DNA from: Sphingomonadales bacterium | GTDB lineage: Bacteria; Pseudomonadota; Alphaproteobacteria; Sphingomonadales; Sphingomonadaceae | Reading direction: 5' to 3' | Assembly: GCA_016704425.1 (NCBI GenBank) | Contig: JADJAC010000010.1 | Coordinates: 526,073-590,072 of the forward strand | Length of the DNA stretch: 64,000 nt | Shown here: in pieces, positions 24,029 to 31,785 of the stretch | Numbering within the stretch: position 1 is the first letter of the stretch | Layout: every line of letters begins with the position of its first letter | The notes under the pieces: model-generated | Databases searched by the model: none | The model's input: only the letters and a program-made list of their open reading frames with translations | What the model was told of the DNA's origin: nothing | Program-made: the position numbers and the translations under genes

Positions 24029-27000
24029 TCACACGCGAAGCAGGGCGCTGATCACCGATGAAGCGGTTGCTTTCGGAATGAATACCCGTGTCCGGTAGGA
24101 AATGATCTCGGTGAAGCAGCCGATGCTCTTCAGCCAAGGCAGCTGATCGACAGGCGCACCGACGATTTCGTAGCGCTGCTCGCCTGCCACGCGGGAGCCT
24201 TTGAGGGTCGCCTCAAACGGCTGCTTGATCGTGATGATCCGGCTTTCGCTGAGCGCCTTGATGATCGTATCCGGGCTCAGTTCAACAGTGGAGGCGATAT
24301 CGAACTTCCCGAGCAGCTTCGCCACGTCGAGCTCGTGGACCATGCGGCCGAGCCAGCTTCTGCCCTCTTCGTCGACGATGCGCCGGACCTCCAGATAGTC
24401 GATAGGCAGGCTCGACCAGATCGGAAGGAGCAGTCCGGTCGCGAGGTACACGGTCTCTGTGGTGAGCCGTTCGGCAAGCTCTGCCACTTCGCCTTGCCAC
24501 AGCTTTTCGAAGGTCCGGCGGGGTGCTTCCTCCCAAGCCGATTCCGCGAGGTCATCGAAGTGGTGGTATTCGCGCCGGAGCGGACGGTGGAGGATAACCC
24601 GCCTGATGAGTTCGCCCTGTTCGGTCATGAAGTGCCGCGAAGGTTCGGCCAGGGCTGCTTTCCCGCTCTTGGTATTGTGGAGCAGAATGCAGCCGTCAGC
24701 GTAGTCGCGGCGCTCAAGGACACGCTCAAGGGAGATCGGCCGTGCTCTCGTCTTGAGAGCCAGCTGCAGCAAGTGTGACGTGGCGCCGGTTCGCCCGTCG
24801 GTCCGCAGGACGATGTCTTCGACAACCTCGGCCTGTTCAACCCGAAGGGTTTCGACGCCAAGATCGAGCGATCCGGCCTCGCGCGCAGCCGACACCCGCG
24901 CTTCGACCAACCCCAGAAATTCCTCGAAGATCGCATTCTGCATTCCGATCGGCAGCGCGAGGATGCGGTTGAGCCAGCGCTGGATCGGCGGAAGGTCCTC
25001 TTCGAGAATGCCGTCTTCCGAGACAATCTTGAGCCCGCTACGTCGCTGGAAATCGATCAGCGTTGCGCTCTTGAGCTTGCCGTCCGCCAGCAAGGCAAAC
25101 CAGGTCGAGAGAGCCGCCTTGGCATATTCGCTTTCGAGATTGTCGGCAGGGTCAAACAGGTTCTGCCCGCCCGTCTGGCGCTGGCCCCGCGTCAGCGCCC
25201 CCAGGCTGTCGAGCCTGCGTGCAATGGTGCTGGTGAACCGCAGTTCCCCTTTGCAGTTTGTGGTGACAGGCCGGAATAGCGGCGTGTTCGCCTGATGTGT
25301 CCGGTGCGTTCGGCCCAGCCCCTGGATGGCGCGGTCGGCTCGCCATCCCGGCTCAAGCAGGAAGTGGATGCGCCGCTTCTGGCAAGCTGCATCAAGGCTG
25401 GCGTGATAGGACCGTCCGGTGCCGCCCGCATCGCTGAAAACGAGGATCGGCTTCCTGCCATCCATGAACTGGTCTGTCTCGGACTGGTTCGTCCGCGGCG
25501 AGCGGGTCTCGATCCGCTGATGGCCGTCGCTCTGGGTTATGAGCCGCTTGCTGCGCCCGGTCACCTCGGCGACCTTCTCCGGTCCATAGTGCTCGATGAT
25601 CCCGTCCAGCGCTGGCTTGATCGGCGGCATGGCGCACAGATGCTCGATCATCTCGCTGCGGCGGGCGATCGCAGTCTGGTTATGGACTGGACGGCCTTCC
25701 TCGTCGAACATCGGTGCCGAGCGCTGGGTGCCGGTATCATCGACGAATACCTGCATCTGTTGCGTAGGGAAGGCGCGCTCGAGGTACTCGATCACCGCGT
25801 CGAGCGGGCTGAGGTCAAGGTCGAGCTCCGCGCGCTCTTCTGGCGAGAGGCTATCGAGACGGCGATCGAGGATGCTTTCGGCGGTCGAGACCAGTTGGAC
25901 GACAACCACCTCATCGCGATCCAGATGGAGATTGATGGCAGCAATCAGCGTGGGCAATTTCATCGACAGCAGCAGCTGGTTGAAGAACCGCTGCTTGGTG
26001 CTTTCAAACCGGCTTCGCGCTGCGGCTTTCGCACCGCTGTTGAGCGTTGCGCCGTCGATTTCGTCGACGACGCCGGTCAGCTCCAGTGCCTCCTCAAGGT
26101 TCTGATGGATGATCGCCCAGGCGTCGGCATAAGTGTCGTAAACGGCGATCTGTTCGGCGGTCAGATCATGCTTCAGAATGTCGTATTCGACGCCTGCAAA
26201 GCTGAGCGCGCGCGCCTGATAGAGGCCAAGTGCCTTGAGATCGCGCGACACGAGTTCCATCGCAGCGATGCCCCCTGCCCTGATCTGGCTGATGAAATCT
26301 TCCCTGTTGGCAAACGCGGTGCCAGGTCCCCACAGACCAAGCCGCACGGCATAGGCAAGGTTGTTGACCTCCGAGGCTCCCGTCGCCGAGGCGTAGAGAA
26401 CCCGGGCATCGGGCAGATTGTTTTGCAACAGCACGCCGGCTATGCCCTGCAGCGATCCGCTTTTCGTGCCGCGGGCGCCCTCGCCCCCTGCAACACCGCC
26501 CATCTCGTGGCTCTCATCGAAGGCGATGACACCGTCGAAATCCTCGCCCGCCCAATCGAGCAGCTGCTTCAGGCGGGTGGCGTCCTGACGCTGGCTGCGA
26601 AGGGTCGGGTAGGTGACGAACAGGATCCCTTCGCGAAATGGAACCGTCTGATCGATCTTCCAGTTGGAAAGCGGCTGAATGTCGGCAGCAAGGCCGCCGA
26701 TTGCGCTCCAGTCGCGGCGCGCGTCTTCGAGTAGGCTTTCGTTCTTCGAGACCCAGATGGCCTTGCGGCGTCCGGCAAGCCAGCCATCAAGGATGCAGGC
26801 GGCGATCTGCCTGCCCTTCCCTGCCCCCGTGCCATCGCCCAGGAAATAGCCCTTGCGGTAGGCGCGCCCATGCTCGTCGAGTTGCAGGCCTACGCCCTCT
26901 TCAGCCGGAACGAACAGGCCAGGCAGATACTGCTGCCAAGCGTTCCCGGCATAGATGACAGTTTCGATCTGGGCCTCGGAAAGCAGGCTTTCCTGCAAGA

Positions 27001-27556
27001 CCCGATCCTGCAGCGCCGGGACATAATCCGGGATGGGTGCCGGGATCGAACCCATGGCCACGCTTTCGACGAGCGGCGTCGGATGCTCGCGTGCACCAAC
27101 AATGTCGACCCGGCTTGGCCGGTACGGGATGTAGACCCCGCTTTGCTCACCGAGAACGCGCGGCTTGTCCAGGGTACTGAACGCCAGTGCTTCGATCTTG
27201 GGGGTTTGGGCTGCCCTCGCTTGGATGGGCTTTGTGATCGGCGTTGCCCGCATGGATTTGAAGAGCGCACCCGGCTTTGCTTTCGGCGGCACCGCGCGCG
27301 GTTCGCAGCCGGGCTGGACTGTCACGCGTTTGATGATTGGAACGGCAGGGGCGACGTCTGCAACTGTCTCCCGCGCCAAAACTGCAGGTCTGATCTGCCC
27401 CGGGATCTTGTCGATCACGTACAAGCGCACGGCCACGCTGGTGCCCTGTTTGTGATAGCATTTATCGAGCCGGATGGATGTGCGGACCGTGCAAGAGGCA
27501 AAGGTGTCTTCGTAGATTTTCGCAAGCTTTGCGCTCGTCGTGAACCAGTCCGGCAT
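24029..27556 (-). CDS. Strawberry-notch-type helicase, main part of split MTase-helicase
   Basis: This is a 1175-aa frame carrying the ATPase of the strawberry-notch/SF2 group: Walker A GDGTGAGKGR (240-249), DEAH-like FDESHEMGG (347-350), then FSDAGGTGRSYHASLDA and QGLGRTHRTHQ in the second RecA-like lobe. Relatives on alphaproteobacterial plasmids are single ~1400-aa proteins with an N-terminal SAM-dependent methyltransferase. Here the first residues MPDWFTTSAKLAKIYEDTF continue the methyltransferase fold encoded upstream in another frame. One extra G in the G-run at 27582-27587 would join them. The protein probably modifies and/or remodels plasmid DNA, perhaps against restriction; that is inference. 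Confidence 0.85.
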   Translation of the reverse strand: MPDWFTTSAKLAKIYEDTFASCTVRTSIRLDKCYHKQGTSVAVRLYVIDKIPGQIRPAVLARETVADVAPAVPIIKRVTVQPGCEPRAVPPKAKPGALFKSMRATPITKPIQARAAQTPKIEALAFSTLDKPRVLGEQSGVYIPYRPSRVDIVGAREHPTPLVESVAMGSIPAPIPDYVPALQDRVLQESLLSEAQIETVIYAGNAWQQYLPGLFVPAEEGVGLQLDEHGRAYRKGYFLGDGTGAGKGRQIAACILDGWLAGRRKAIWVSKNESLLEDARRDWSAIGGLAADIQPLSNWKIDQTVPFREGILFVTYPTLRSQRQDATRLKQLLDWAGEDFDGVIAFDESHEMGGVAGGEGARGTKSGSLQGIAGVLLQNNLPDARVLYASATGASEVNNLAYAVRLGLWGPGTAFANREDFISQIRAGGIAAMELVSRDLKALGLYQARALSFAGVEYDILKHDLTAEQIAVYDTYADAWAIIHQNLEEALELTGVVDEIDGATLNSGAKAAARSRFESTKQRFFNQLLLSMKLPTLIAAINLHLDRDEVVVVQLVSTAESILDRRLDSLSPEERAELDLDLSPLDAVIEYLERAFPTQQMQVFVDDTGTQRSAPMFDEEGRPVHNQTAIARRSEMIEHLCAMPPIKPALDGIIEHYGPEKVAEVTGRSKRLITQSDGHQRIETRSPRTNQSETDQFMDGRKPILVFSDAGGTGRSYHASLDAACQKRRIHFLLEPGWRADRAIQGLGRTHRTHQANTPLFRPVTTNCKGELRFTSTIARRLDSLGALTRGQRQTGGQNLFDPADNLESEYAKAALSTWFALLADGKLKSATLIDFQRRSGLKIVSEDGILEEDLPPIQRWLNRILALPIGMQNAIFEEFLGLVEARVSAAREAGSLDLGVETLRVEQAEVVEDIVLRTDGRTGATSHLLQLALKTRARPISLERVLERRDYADGCILLHNTKSGKAALAEPSRHFMTEQGELIRRVILHRPLRREYHHFDDLAESAWEEAPRRTFEKLWQGEVAELAERLTTETVYLATGLLLPIWSSLPIDYLEVRRIVDEEGRSWLGRMVHELDVAKLLGKFDIASTVELSPDTIIKALSESRIITIKQPFEATLKGSRVAGEQRYEIVGAPVDQLPWLKSIGCFTEIISYRTRVFIPKATASSVISALLRV

Positions 27557-28245
27557 GATCGCGACGATCCGCCCCCCTGCTTGAGGCGCGTTATGGCAGC
27601 GCGCAGGTGACGCACCGCTGCGAATTCGTCTGCTCCTCGTCCCATTGACCGGGAGAACGGCGGGTTCATCAGGATCAGGCTTGGCAGCACAGCCGCGTTG
27701 AGATGGGAGGCCAGCATGGCCCCATCGATCCCTGTTGTGGTGGCCTCGGGGAACAGCAGAACCAGCTTTTCACGCCTGCGCGGATCGATTTCGTTGAGAT
27801 GTAATGCGCTGACATCGGGCAAAGTTGCCACCAGAGCGCCATGTCCGGCGCTCGGCTCAAGAACGATATCGGTTGCAAGCGGCTGCGCCAAAATCACGGC
27901 TAGGCTTGCGAGGTCTGCGGGCGTCGAGAATTGCTGATACCTGATCTGGTCTTCACTTCTTACCGTATGTGTCGGCAGCGCCTCGATAAGCGCACTGATC
28001 TCCGTTATCTGGTTCAGCATCAGAGGTTTGTTCAGCAGTCCGGCCATGTGGCGTGTCAATGCCGCCTCGAGCAGGTCAAAAGCGTCCCGTTGGCTCCAGG
28101 CGCCGTTTGCGGAGCCCTCCCCGTAGAGCCGGCGCATCGTCTCAAACAGGCGTTGCTTGTTCGCCAGTCCGGTGGCGATGGCGTGCTGGATTTCGGTGAT
28201 TGCTGCGTCCAGCTTCTGGCTGGATTGTTCAAAAAGGTCGGTCAC
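27415..28245 (-). CDS. N-terminal SAM methyltransferase part of split MTase-helicase
   Basis: The GTG start at 28245 has AGGAG eight bases upstream. About 224 residues are authentic: a helical N-terminus, then the SAM-binding LEPSAGHGAL (129-138), NEIDPRRREKL and the catalytic NPPF (194-197), typical of N6-adenine DNA methyltransferases. After LKQGG at the run of six G (27582-27587 on the opposite strand) the frame becomes foreign and basic, ending at 27415. A seventh G would give LKQGGRIVAIMPDWF and fuse it with the helicase gene. A phase-variable tract, a true mutation and a sequencing error are all possible. Confidence 0.8.
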   Translation of the reverse strand: MTDLFEQSSQKLDAAITEIQHAIATGLANKQRLFETMRRLYGEGSANGAWSQRDAFDLLEAALTRHMAGLLNKPLMLNQITEISALIEALPTHTVRSEDQIRYQQFSTPADLASLAVILAQPLATDIVLEPSAGHGALVATLPDVSALHLNEIDPRRREKLVLLFPEATTTGIDGAMLASHLNAAVLPSLILMNPPFSRSMGRGADEFAAVRHLRAAITRLKQGGGSSRSCRTGSRRAQSLRKSTKTPLPLARSAHPSGSINAITNRAPAWPCACT

Positions 28246-28251
28246 GGTCTG

Positions 28252-28275
28252 CTCCTGATGCTGAACCGCATCAGG
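28252..28275 (-). promoter_or_regulatory. Hairpin overlapping the methyltransferase ribosome site
   Basis: CCTGATG and CATCAGG form a perfect 7-bp stem with an 8-base loop directly upstream of the GTG start. The 3' arm shares its AGG with the AGGAG Shine-Dalgarno, so folding would hide the ribosome site. A G-rich run (28280-28291) lies just upstream. Confidence 0.5.
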
Positions 28276-28359
28276 TCATCCCCCTCCCCCCTTTTGGCGA
28301 AGCTGCCTCGTTTCAGGGAGAAGAGCTCAGTTAAAAGAACGCCTACTTGTCGAGTGAAG

Positions 28360-28626
28360 TTATCCGACTGCTCGGTAACGAACACCAATTCGCTTGATTG
28401 CGCTTTCGCGTCGTGTTCGGATCTGCTGTGCGATTACGTCAGCCGTTGCTGTGTCCGGATAGCTCGTAGTGACCGCCCTGCCCTTTGTACCTATCCGTCC
28501 CCACCGCCGCTCAATGGTTGTCCAGCCAAACAGATCGGTTTCGATCCAGAGGTTGTAAGCCCGTGCAACATTGCGTGAGGGGTCGATAGCCTGCCAATGC
28601 CACGACTGGCTGAACGGTGTTTCCAT
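28360..28626 (-). CDS. WGR-domain protein
   Basis: This is an 88-aa protein consisting almost entirely of a WGR domain, seen as YNLWIETDLFGWTTIERRWGRIGTKG with the defining Trp-Gly-Arg. WGR domains bind nucleic acid ends in PARPs and occur as stand-alone proteins on plasmids, often fused or next to DNA-processing enzymes. The start at METPFSQSW is chosen by domain length; the ribosome site is weak. It is adjacent to the methyltransferase-helicase gene and to the plasmid origin. A nucleic-acid-binding role is likely, the specific process unknown. Confidence 0.8.
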   Translation of the reverse strand: METPFSQSWHWQAIDPSRNVARAYNLWIETDLFGWTTIERRWGRIGTKGRAVTTSYPDTATADVIAQQIRTRRESAIKRIGVRYRAVG

Positions 28627-28847
28627 GATGGTATGGTGGCAGAGACATGGGTGAGCGGTCCAACCGGAAATCTGAATCACAGCCTCGTCAGTGATTCAGT
28701 GAAGCGATTGGAGGCTGTGACCTGGCTCAACACTTTCAAAACCATCATCAAAAAAACGCCGCTGCTTGCAGCGGAAGGATTTCTGATTCTAGAGATTCAG
28801 ATTCAAGGCTGAATTGTGATGTAAGTTCAATGGCCTATGGCAATGTT

Positions 28848-28950
28848 CCTGACCCCGCGGGGGTGTTTGCCTGACCCTATGGGGGCTGTCACCTGACCGA
28901 GTGGGGGCTTCCCCCTGACCTTTTGGGGCATTCCTGACCAATTGGGGGAA
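28848..28950 (+). repeat. oriV: Iteron array (probable origin of replication)
   Basis: There are five direct repeats beginning at 28848, 28870, 28892, 28914 and 28933, consensus CCTGACCNNNTGGGGG. The first four are spaced exactly 22 bp and the last 19 bp. A sixth unit lies at 29099-29116. They are immediately upstream of the Rep_3-type initiator gene. This layout matches iteron-regulated plasmid origins, where the initiator binds the repeats. An A-rich stretch (28748-28756) to the left could aid melting. No exact DnaA box was seen. Confidence 0.85.
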
Positions 28951-29098
28951 GCGCCAATGTCTGATCTGCGAGGTCCCTTTTCGAGAGGATCGCGCTGCCT
29001 GTTCTCGCAAAAACTGAGTCCTTGCCTGCATCTGCTTACAAGCTTTGCCGACTCGCGGGAAATCCGACGTTTCCGCCAGTCCATCACGGTCATCTAAT

Positions 29099-29116
29099 CC
29101 TGACCTTTTGGGGGCT
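29099..29116 (+). repeat. Isolated sixth iteron
   Basis: CCTGACCTTTTGGGGGCT matches the array consensus and lies 166 bp downstream of the fifth repeat, between the array and repA. It could link initiator binding at the origin to control of repA. Confidence 0.75.
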
Positions 29117-29132
29117 GGACTCAGGGTTCGAT

Positions 29133-29166
29133 CCTGACCTGACTTGACGCGAGAGGTCAGGTCAGG
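29133..29166. promoter_or_regulatory. repA operator: inverted half-iterons
   Basis: CCTGACCTGAC (29133-29143) and its complement GTCAGGTCAGG (29156-29166) form an 11-bp-arm dyad built from the iteron core CCTGACC, 45 bp before the repA start. Rep dimers of iteron plasmids typically repress their own gene at such inverted half-iterons. TTGACG lies between the arms and could be a -35 element. Confidence 0.75.
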
Positions 29167-29210
29167 CAGCAAATGCGCTCCCAAGAATCGAGCTACGATC
29201 GCAGTATGGC

Positions 29211-30365
29211 ATGGAAACGGATGACAGCCCAATAGCTGAGGCTCTCGAAGAGAAGCCTGACGAGGTAACACCGGGCCGTGCGATGCGCGTCGCTGCTGCA
29301 TTGAAGGCAAAAGGCGGGGACGAGTTCGCCAAGCCGGGCAACATCATCGAGATCAAGTTCGTCAAAGGTGAGTCGCTGAGCCTGACAGCATCCCGGCTCC
29401 TTGCCCTCATGATTCTGACTGCCGGTGGTGATGCGTGGGAGGACCGGCCTCACCGCATTCGAAAGGCCGATATCCGTCGCGGCCATAAAGGCAATGAGCG
29501 GATCAGCGATATGCTGCAGGAACTTCATCGCACTCTGTTTGCTGTGGATGATAAGTCGTGGAGAGGAAAGAAGGCCACCCTCCTGTTTTCCCTGATCTCC
29601 CGGTCCAAAGAGGAGACCGACGAGGATGGTGGTGAGACGGGATGGATCGAATGGGAGTTCACGCCTGATGCGCGCAAGCTGATCCAGGCGTCTGAGACCT
29701 ATGCGGTGCTCAATCGGCAAGCGGTCTTGGGCTTCCGCTCGAATTATGCCCTGAAGCTTTACGAGCTAGGAGCGCTTCGCCTTCATCGACGGCAGGCAAC
29801 CTGGCGAGGAGATATGCAAGCGCTGCGGGCAGCGCTTGGCATTCCTCCTGACGTTTACACTGACTTTGCTCAACTTCGGCGCAAGGTGTTGGAGAAGGCA
29901 AGGTCCGAGATTGACCAGTTGGCGCACTTTCGCGTCGAGTGGCGTGAAATCCGACAAGGGCGAACGGTCACCGAGCTTGAGTTCCGATTTGAGCCGAAAG
30001 GGGCGCCTGAAGTCCTCGAAACGGTAGATGAACTGGATAGGCACTCCGCGGGACGCCAAGCAAGGCGTACTGGTTCCGTCGAAACTGTGACAGCGGGGCA
30101 GGGTGCAATCGCCGCATCAACGACCGCCGCGCCTGTCGCTAAGCAGCTAGAATCAACTTTCCCCTCGTCAGGTTCGATCCGCTTCGGACACGCCGATCTG
30201 CTTGAAGTCGCCCGAAAGCACGGCGGCGGATGGGATGTCGATCTTATCGCGAGCGGGTTCCGCGAACATATGGGCAATCGGTTGGACAAGCTACGTGGCG
30301 CCAAGTTGCTCGCTGCCTGGAAGGGCTTTTGTGAGGGGTGGGTAAACCGGCGGGGACGGCCCTGA
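29211..30365 (+). CDS. repA: Rep_3-family replication initiator
   Basis: This is a 384-aa initiator. The central ~230 residues form the two winged-helix domains of Rep_3/RepB-type proteins: SLTASRLLALMILTAGGDAW, ERISDMLQELHRTLFAV, WEFTPDARKLIQASETYAV, RSNYALKLYELGALR and ALGIPPDVYTDFAQLRRKVL. The C-terminal tail is Ala/Thr-rich with a further helical segment. It should bind the upstream iterons and recruit the host replisome. The ATG at 29211 lacks a clear Shine-Dalgarno. It is followed by parA and parB on the same strand with parS-like palindromes between them, a standard low-copy plasmid core. Confidence 0.9.
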   Translation: METDDSPIAEALEEKPDEVTPGRAMRVAAALKAKGGDEFAKPGNIIEIKFVKGESLSLTASRLLALMILTAGGDAWEDRPHRIRKADIRRGHKGNERISDMLQELHRTLFAVDDKSWRGKKATLLFSLISRSKEETDEDGGETGWIEWEFTPDARKLIQASETYAVLNRQAVLGFRSNYALKLYELGALRLHRRQATWRGDMQALRAALGIPPDVYTDFAQLRRKVLEKARSEIDQLAHFRVEWREIRQGRTVTELEFRFEPKGAPEVLETVDELDRHSAGRQARRTGSVETVTAGQGAIAASTTAAPVAKQLESTFPSSGSIRFGHADLLEVARKHGGGWDVDLIASGFREHMGNRLDKLRGAKLLAAWKGFCEGWVNRRGRP

Positions 30366-30373
30366 GCCGCCTA

Positions 30374-30391
30374 AATTGCACGCGTGCAATT
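30374..30391. promoter_or_regulatory. parS: parS-like palindrome 1
   Basis: AATTGCACGCGTGCAATT, a perfect 18-bp palindrome, lies nine bases after repA and 144 bp before parA. The identical 18-mer recurs between parA and parB. Duplicate perfect palindromes flanking parA are the expected centromere sites for ParB, or ParA operators. Confidence 0.8.
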
Positions 30392-30534
30392 CTCCTTGCC
30401 CCCACCGAGTCAGGATGGCGCGCATCCATCCTAAAATTGGCCCGGCAAGGCGTCTCGACTTTCGAAATTTGTGATTTTCTTGACCGAAAAGCGCAAGTGG
30501 GTGTAGCACACTCCCAATTGCGAAAGGACGGCAT

Positions 30535-31737
30535 GTGTCTAACGGACTTCAGATCGAAGATGCCGAGCGTTTGGTCTCGGTGGCAACGCTAGCCAGTCGA
30601 ACATCCTCAGTGCTCGAAAAGCTGCGCGACTCCGCACGAAGCGCTCGGGCAGATGCGCGCCGCGAGCCTACCTTTACGATCGGGAAGGCAGCCGAACTTG
30701 TGGGCCGCACGCCGGCTGCTATCCGTGATGCGGAAAAGGACGGCCGCCTGCCCGAGCCAGCGAGGACAGATAGGAATCGGCGCGAGAGATACACTCTTGC
30801 CCAGCTTAACGATATGCGCGGCGTGTTCGGCACGAGGCCGTATCGTGCTCCGACTGATCCGTGTTGCGTGGTTGCGGTTCAGAATTTCAAAGGCGGTGTC
30901 GGCAAATCGACTCTCTCCGTACATCTAGCGCAGTACCTCGCGATCAAGGGCTATCGTGTTGCGTTGATCGACTGCGACAGCCAAGCCTCTGCGACGACGC
31001 TGTTCGGCTACGTGCCAGATCTCGATCTGACAGAGGACGATACCCTCTACCCGTTCCTTCGTGAGGGTGAGCGGTCATCGCTCGACTACGCCCTCCGCAA
31101 GACCCATTTCGACGGCCTTGAACTGATCCCTGCCAATCTTCGCCTGTTCAATTCCGAGTATGAATTGGCCGCCAGAATGGCGCAAGGGAACGGTGCCTTG
31201 CTCGACCGCCTCAAGGAAGGGATTGAGAGCATCTCCGACCGGTTCGATGTGGTCGTCATGGACCCGCCGCCGGCGCTCGGAGCCATATCTCTTTCCGTGT
31301 TGCGCGCTGCGAACGCGTTGGTGGTTCCGGTCCCTCCGACCGTGATGGACTTCTCGTCGACCGCTGCTTTCCTATCCATGCTTGATGAAACGATTGAGCA
31401 GCTCGCGGACCGGGGTCTTGCCCCAGAACTGACGTTTTTGCGCTTCGTCGCTTCAAAGGTCGATGAGAACAAGTCTATGCAGAAGGAGCTTCTGCAGTTG
31501 ATGCGGACCCTGTTTGGTCACGCCATGGTTCGCACGCCGCTCAAGGATTCTGCCGAGATCGACAATGCGACTGCGCGGCTCATGACCGTTTATGAGCTCG
31601 ACGGACCGGCCACGAGTTCGGCGGTGCGCAATCGCTGCTTGAACTATCTTGATGGCGTGAACTCTGAGATCGAAGTCGACATTCGATCGATGTGGCCAAG
31701 CCATCAGAAGCGCCTCCGCCAGGAGGCATTGGTATGA
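30535..31737 (+). CDS. parA: ParA partition ATPase with N-terminal HTH (type Ia)
   Basis: This is a 400-aa protein. The start is a GTG at 30535 with AAGGA upstream. The N-terminal ~100 residues carry a MerR-like HTH (FTIGKAAELVGRTPAAIRDAEKDGRLP), marking a type Ia ParA that can repress its own promoter. The deviant Walker A KGGVGKST is at 119-126, followed by DCDSQASAT and VVMDPPPALG (Walker B). It forms nucleoid-bound filaments or gradients that move ParB-parS complexes. It is downstream of repA and upstream of parB, with a palindromic site on each side. Confidence 0.95.
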   Translation: MSNGLQIEDAERLVSVATLASRTSSVLEKLRDSARSARADARREPTFTIGKAAELVGRTPAAIRDAEKDGRLPEPARTDRNRRERYTLAQLNDMRGVFGTRPYRAPTDPCCVVAVQNFKGGVGKSTLSVHLAQYLAIKGYRVALIDCDSQASATTLFGYVPDLDLTEDDTLYPFLREGERSSLDYALRKTHFDGLELIPANLRLFNSEYELAARMAQGNGALLDRLKEGIESISDRFDVVVMDPPPALGAISLSVLRAANALVVPVPPTVMDFSSTAAFLSMLDETIEQLADRGLAPELTFLRFVASKVDENKSMQKELLQLMRTLFGHAMVRTPLKDSAEIDNATARLMTVYELDGPATSSAVRNRCLNYLDGVNSEIEVDIRSMWPSHQKRLRQEALV

Positions 31738-31748
31738 GCCGCTGGGGA

Positions 31749-31766
31749 AATTGCACGCGTGCAATT
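31749..31766. promoter_or_regulatory. parS: parS-like palindrome 2
   Basis: A second exact copy of AATTGCACGCGTGCAATT, in the 48-bp gap between parA and parB, 19 bases before the parB start. The symmetry and duplication support a ParB-binding centromere. Confidence 0.8.
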
Positions 31767-31785
31767 CTGCTGATGGGAGGCATGC

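Noticed and set aside
23862..24137. Repetitive 91-codon minus-strand frame over the higBA operators
   Set aside because: Its repeated GVTxGVTP pattern comes from the palindromic operators, not from coding selection.
28848..28950. CRISPR array
   Set aside because: Units are 17-18 bp with 19-22-bp periodicity, no room for spacers, and they sit upstream of a replication initiator; they are iterons.
28350..29210. DnaA boxes at the plasmid origin
   Set aside because: Only partial matches such as TTATCCG near 28360 were seen; no exact TTATCCACA.
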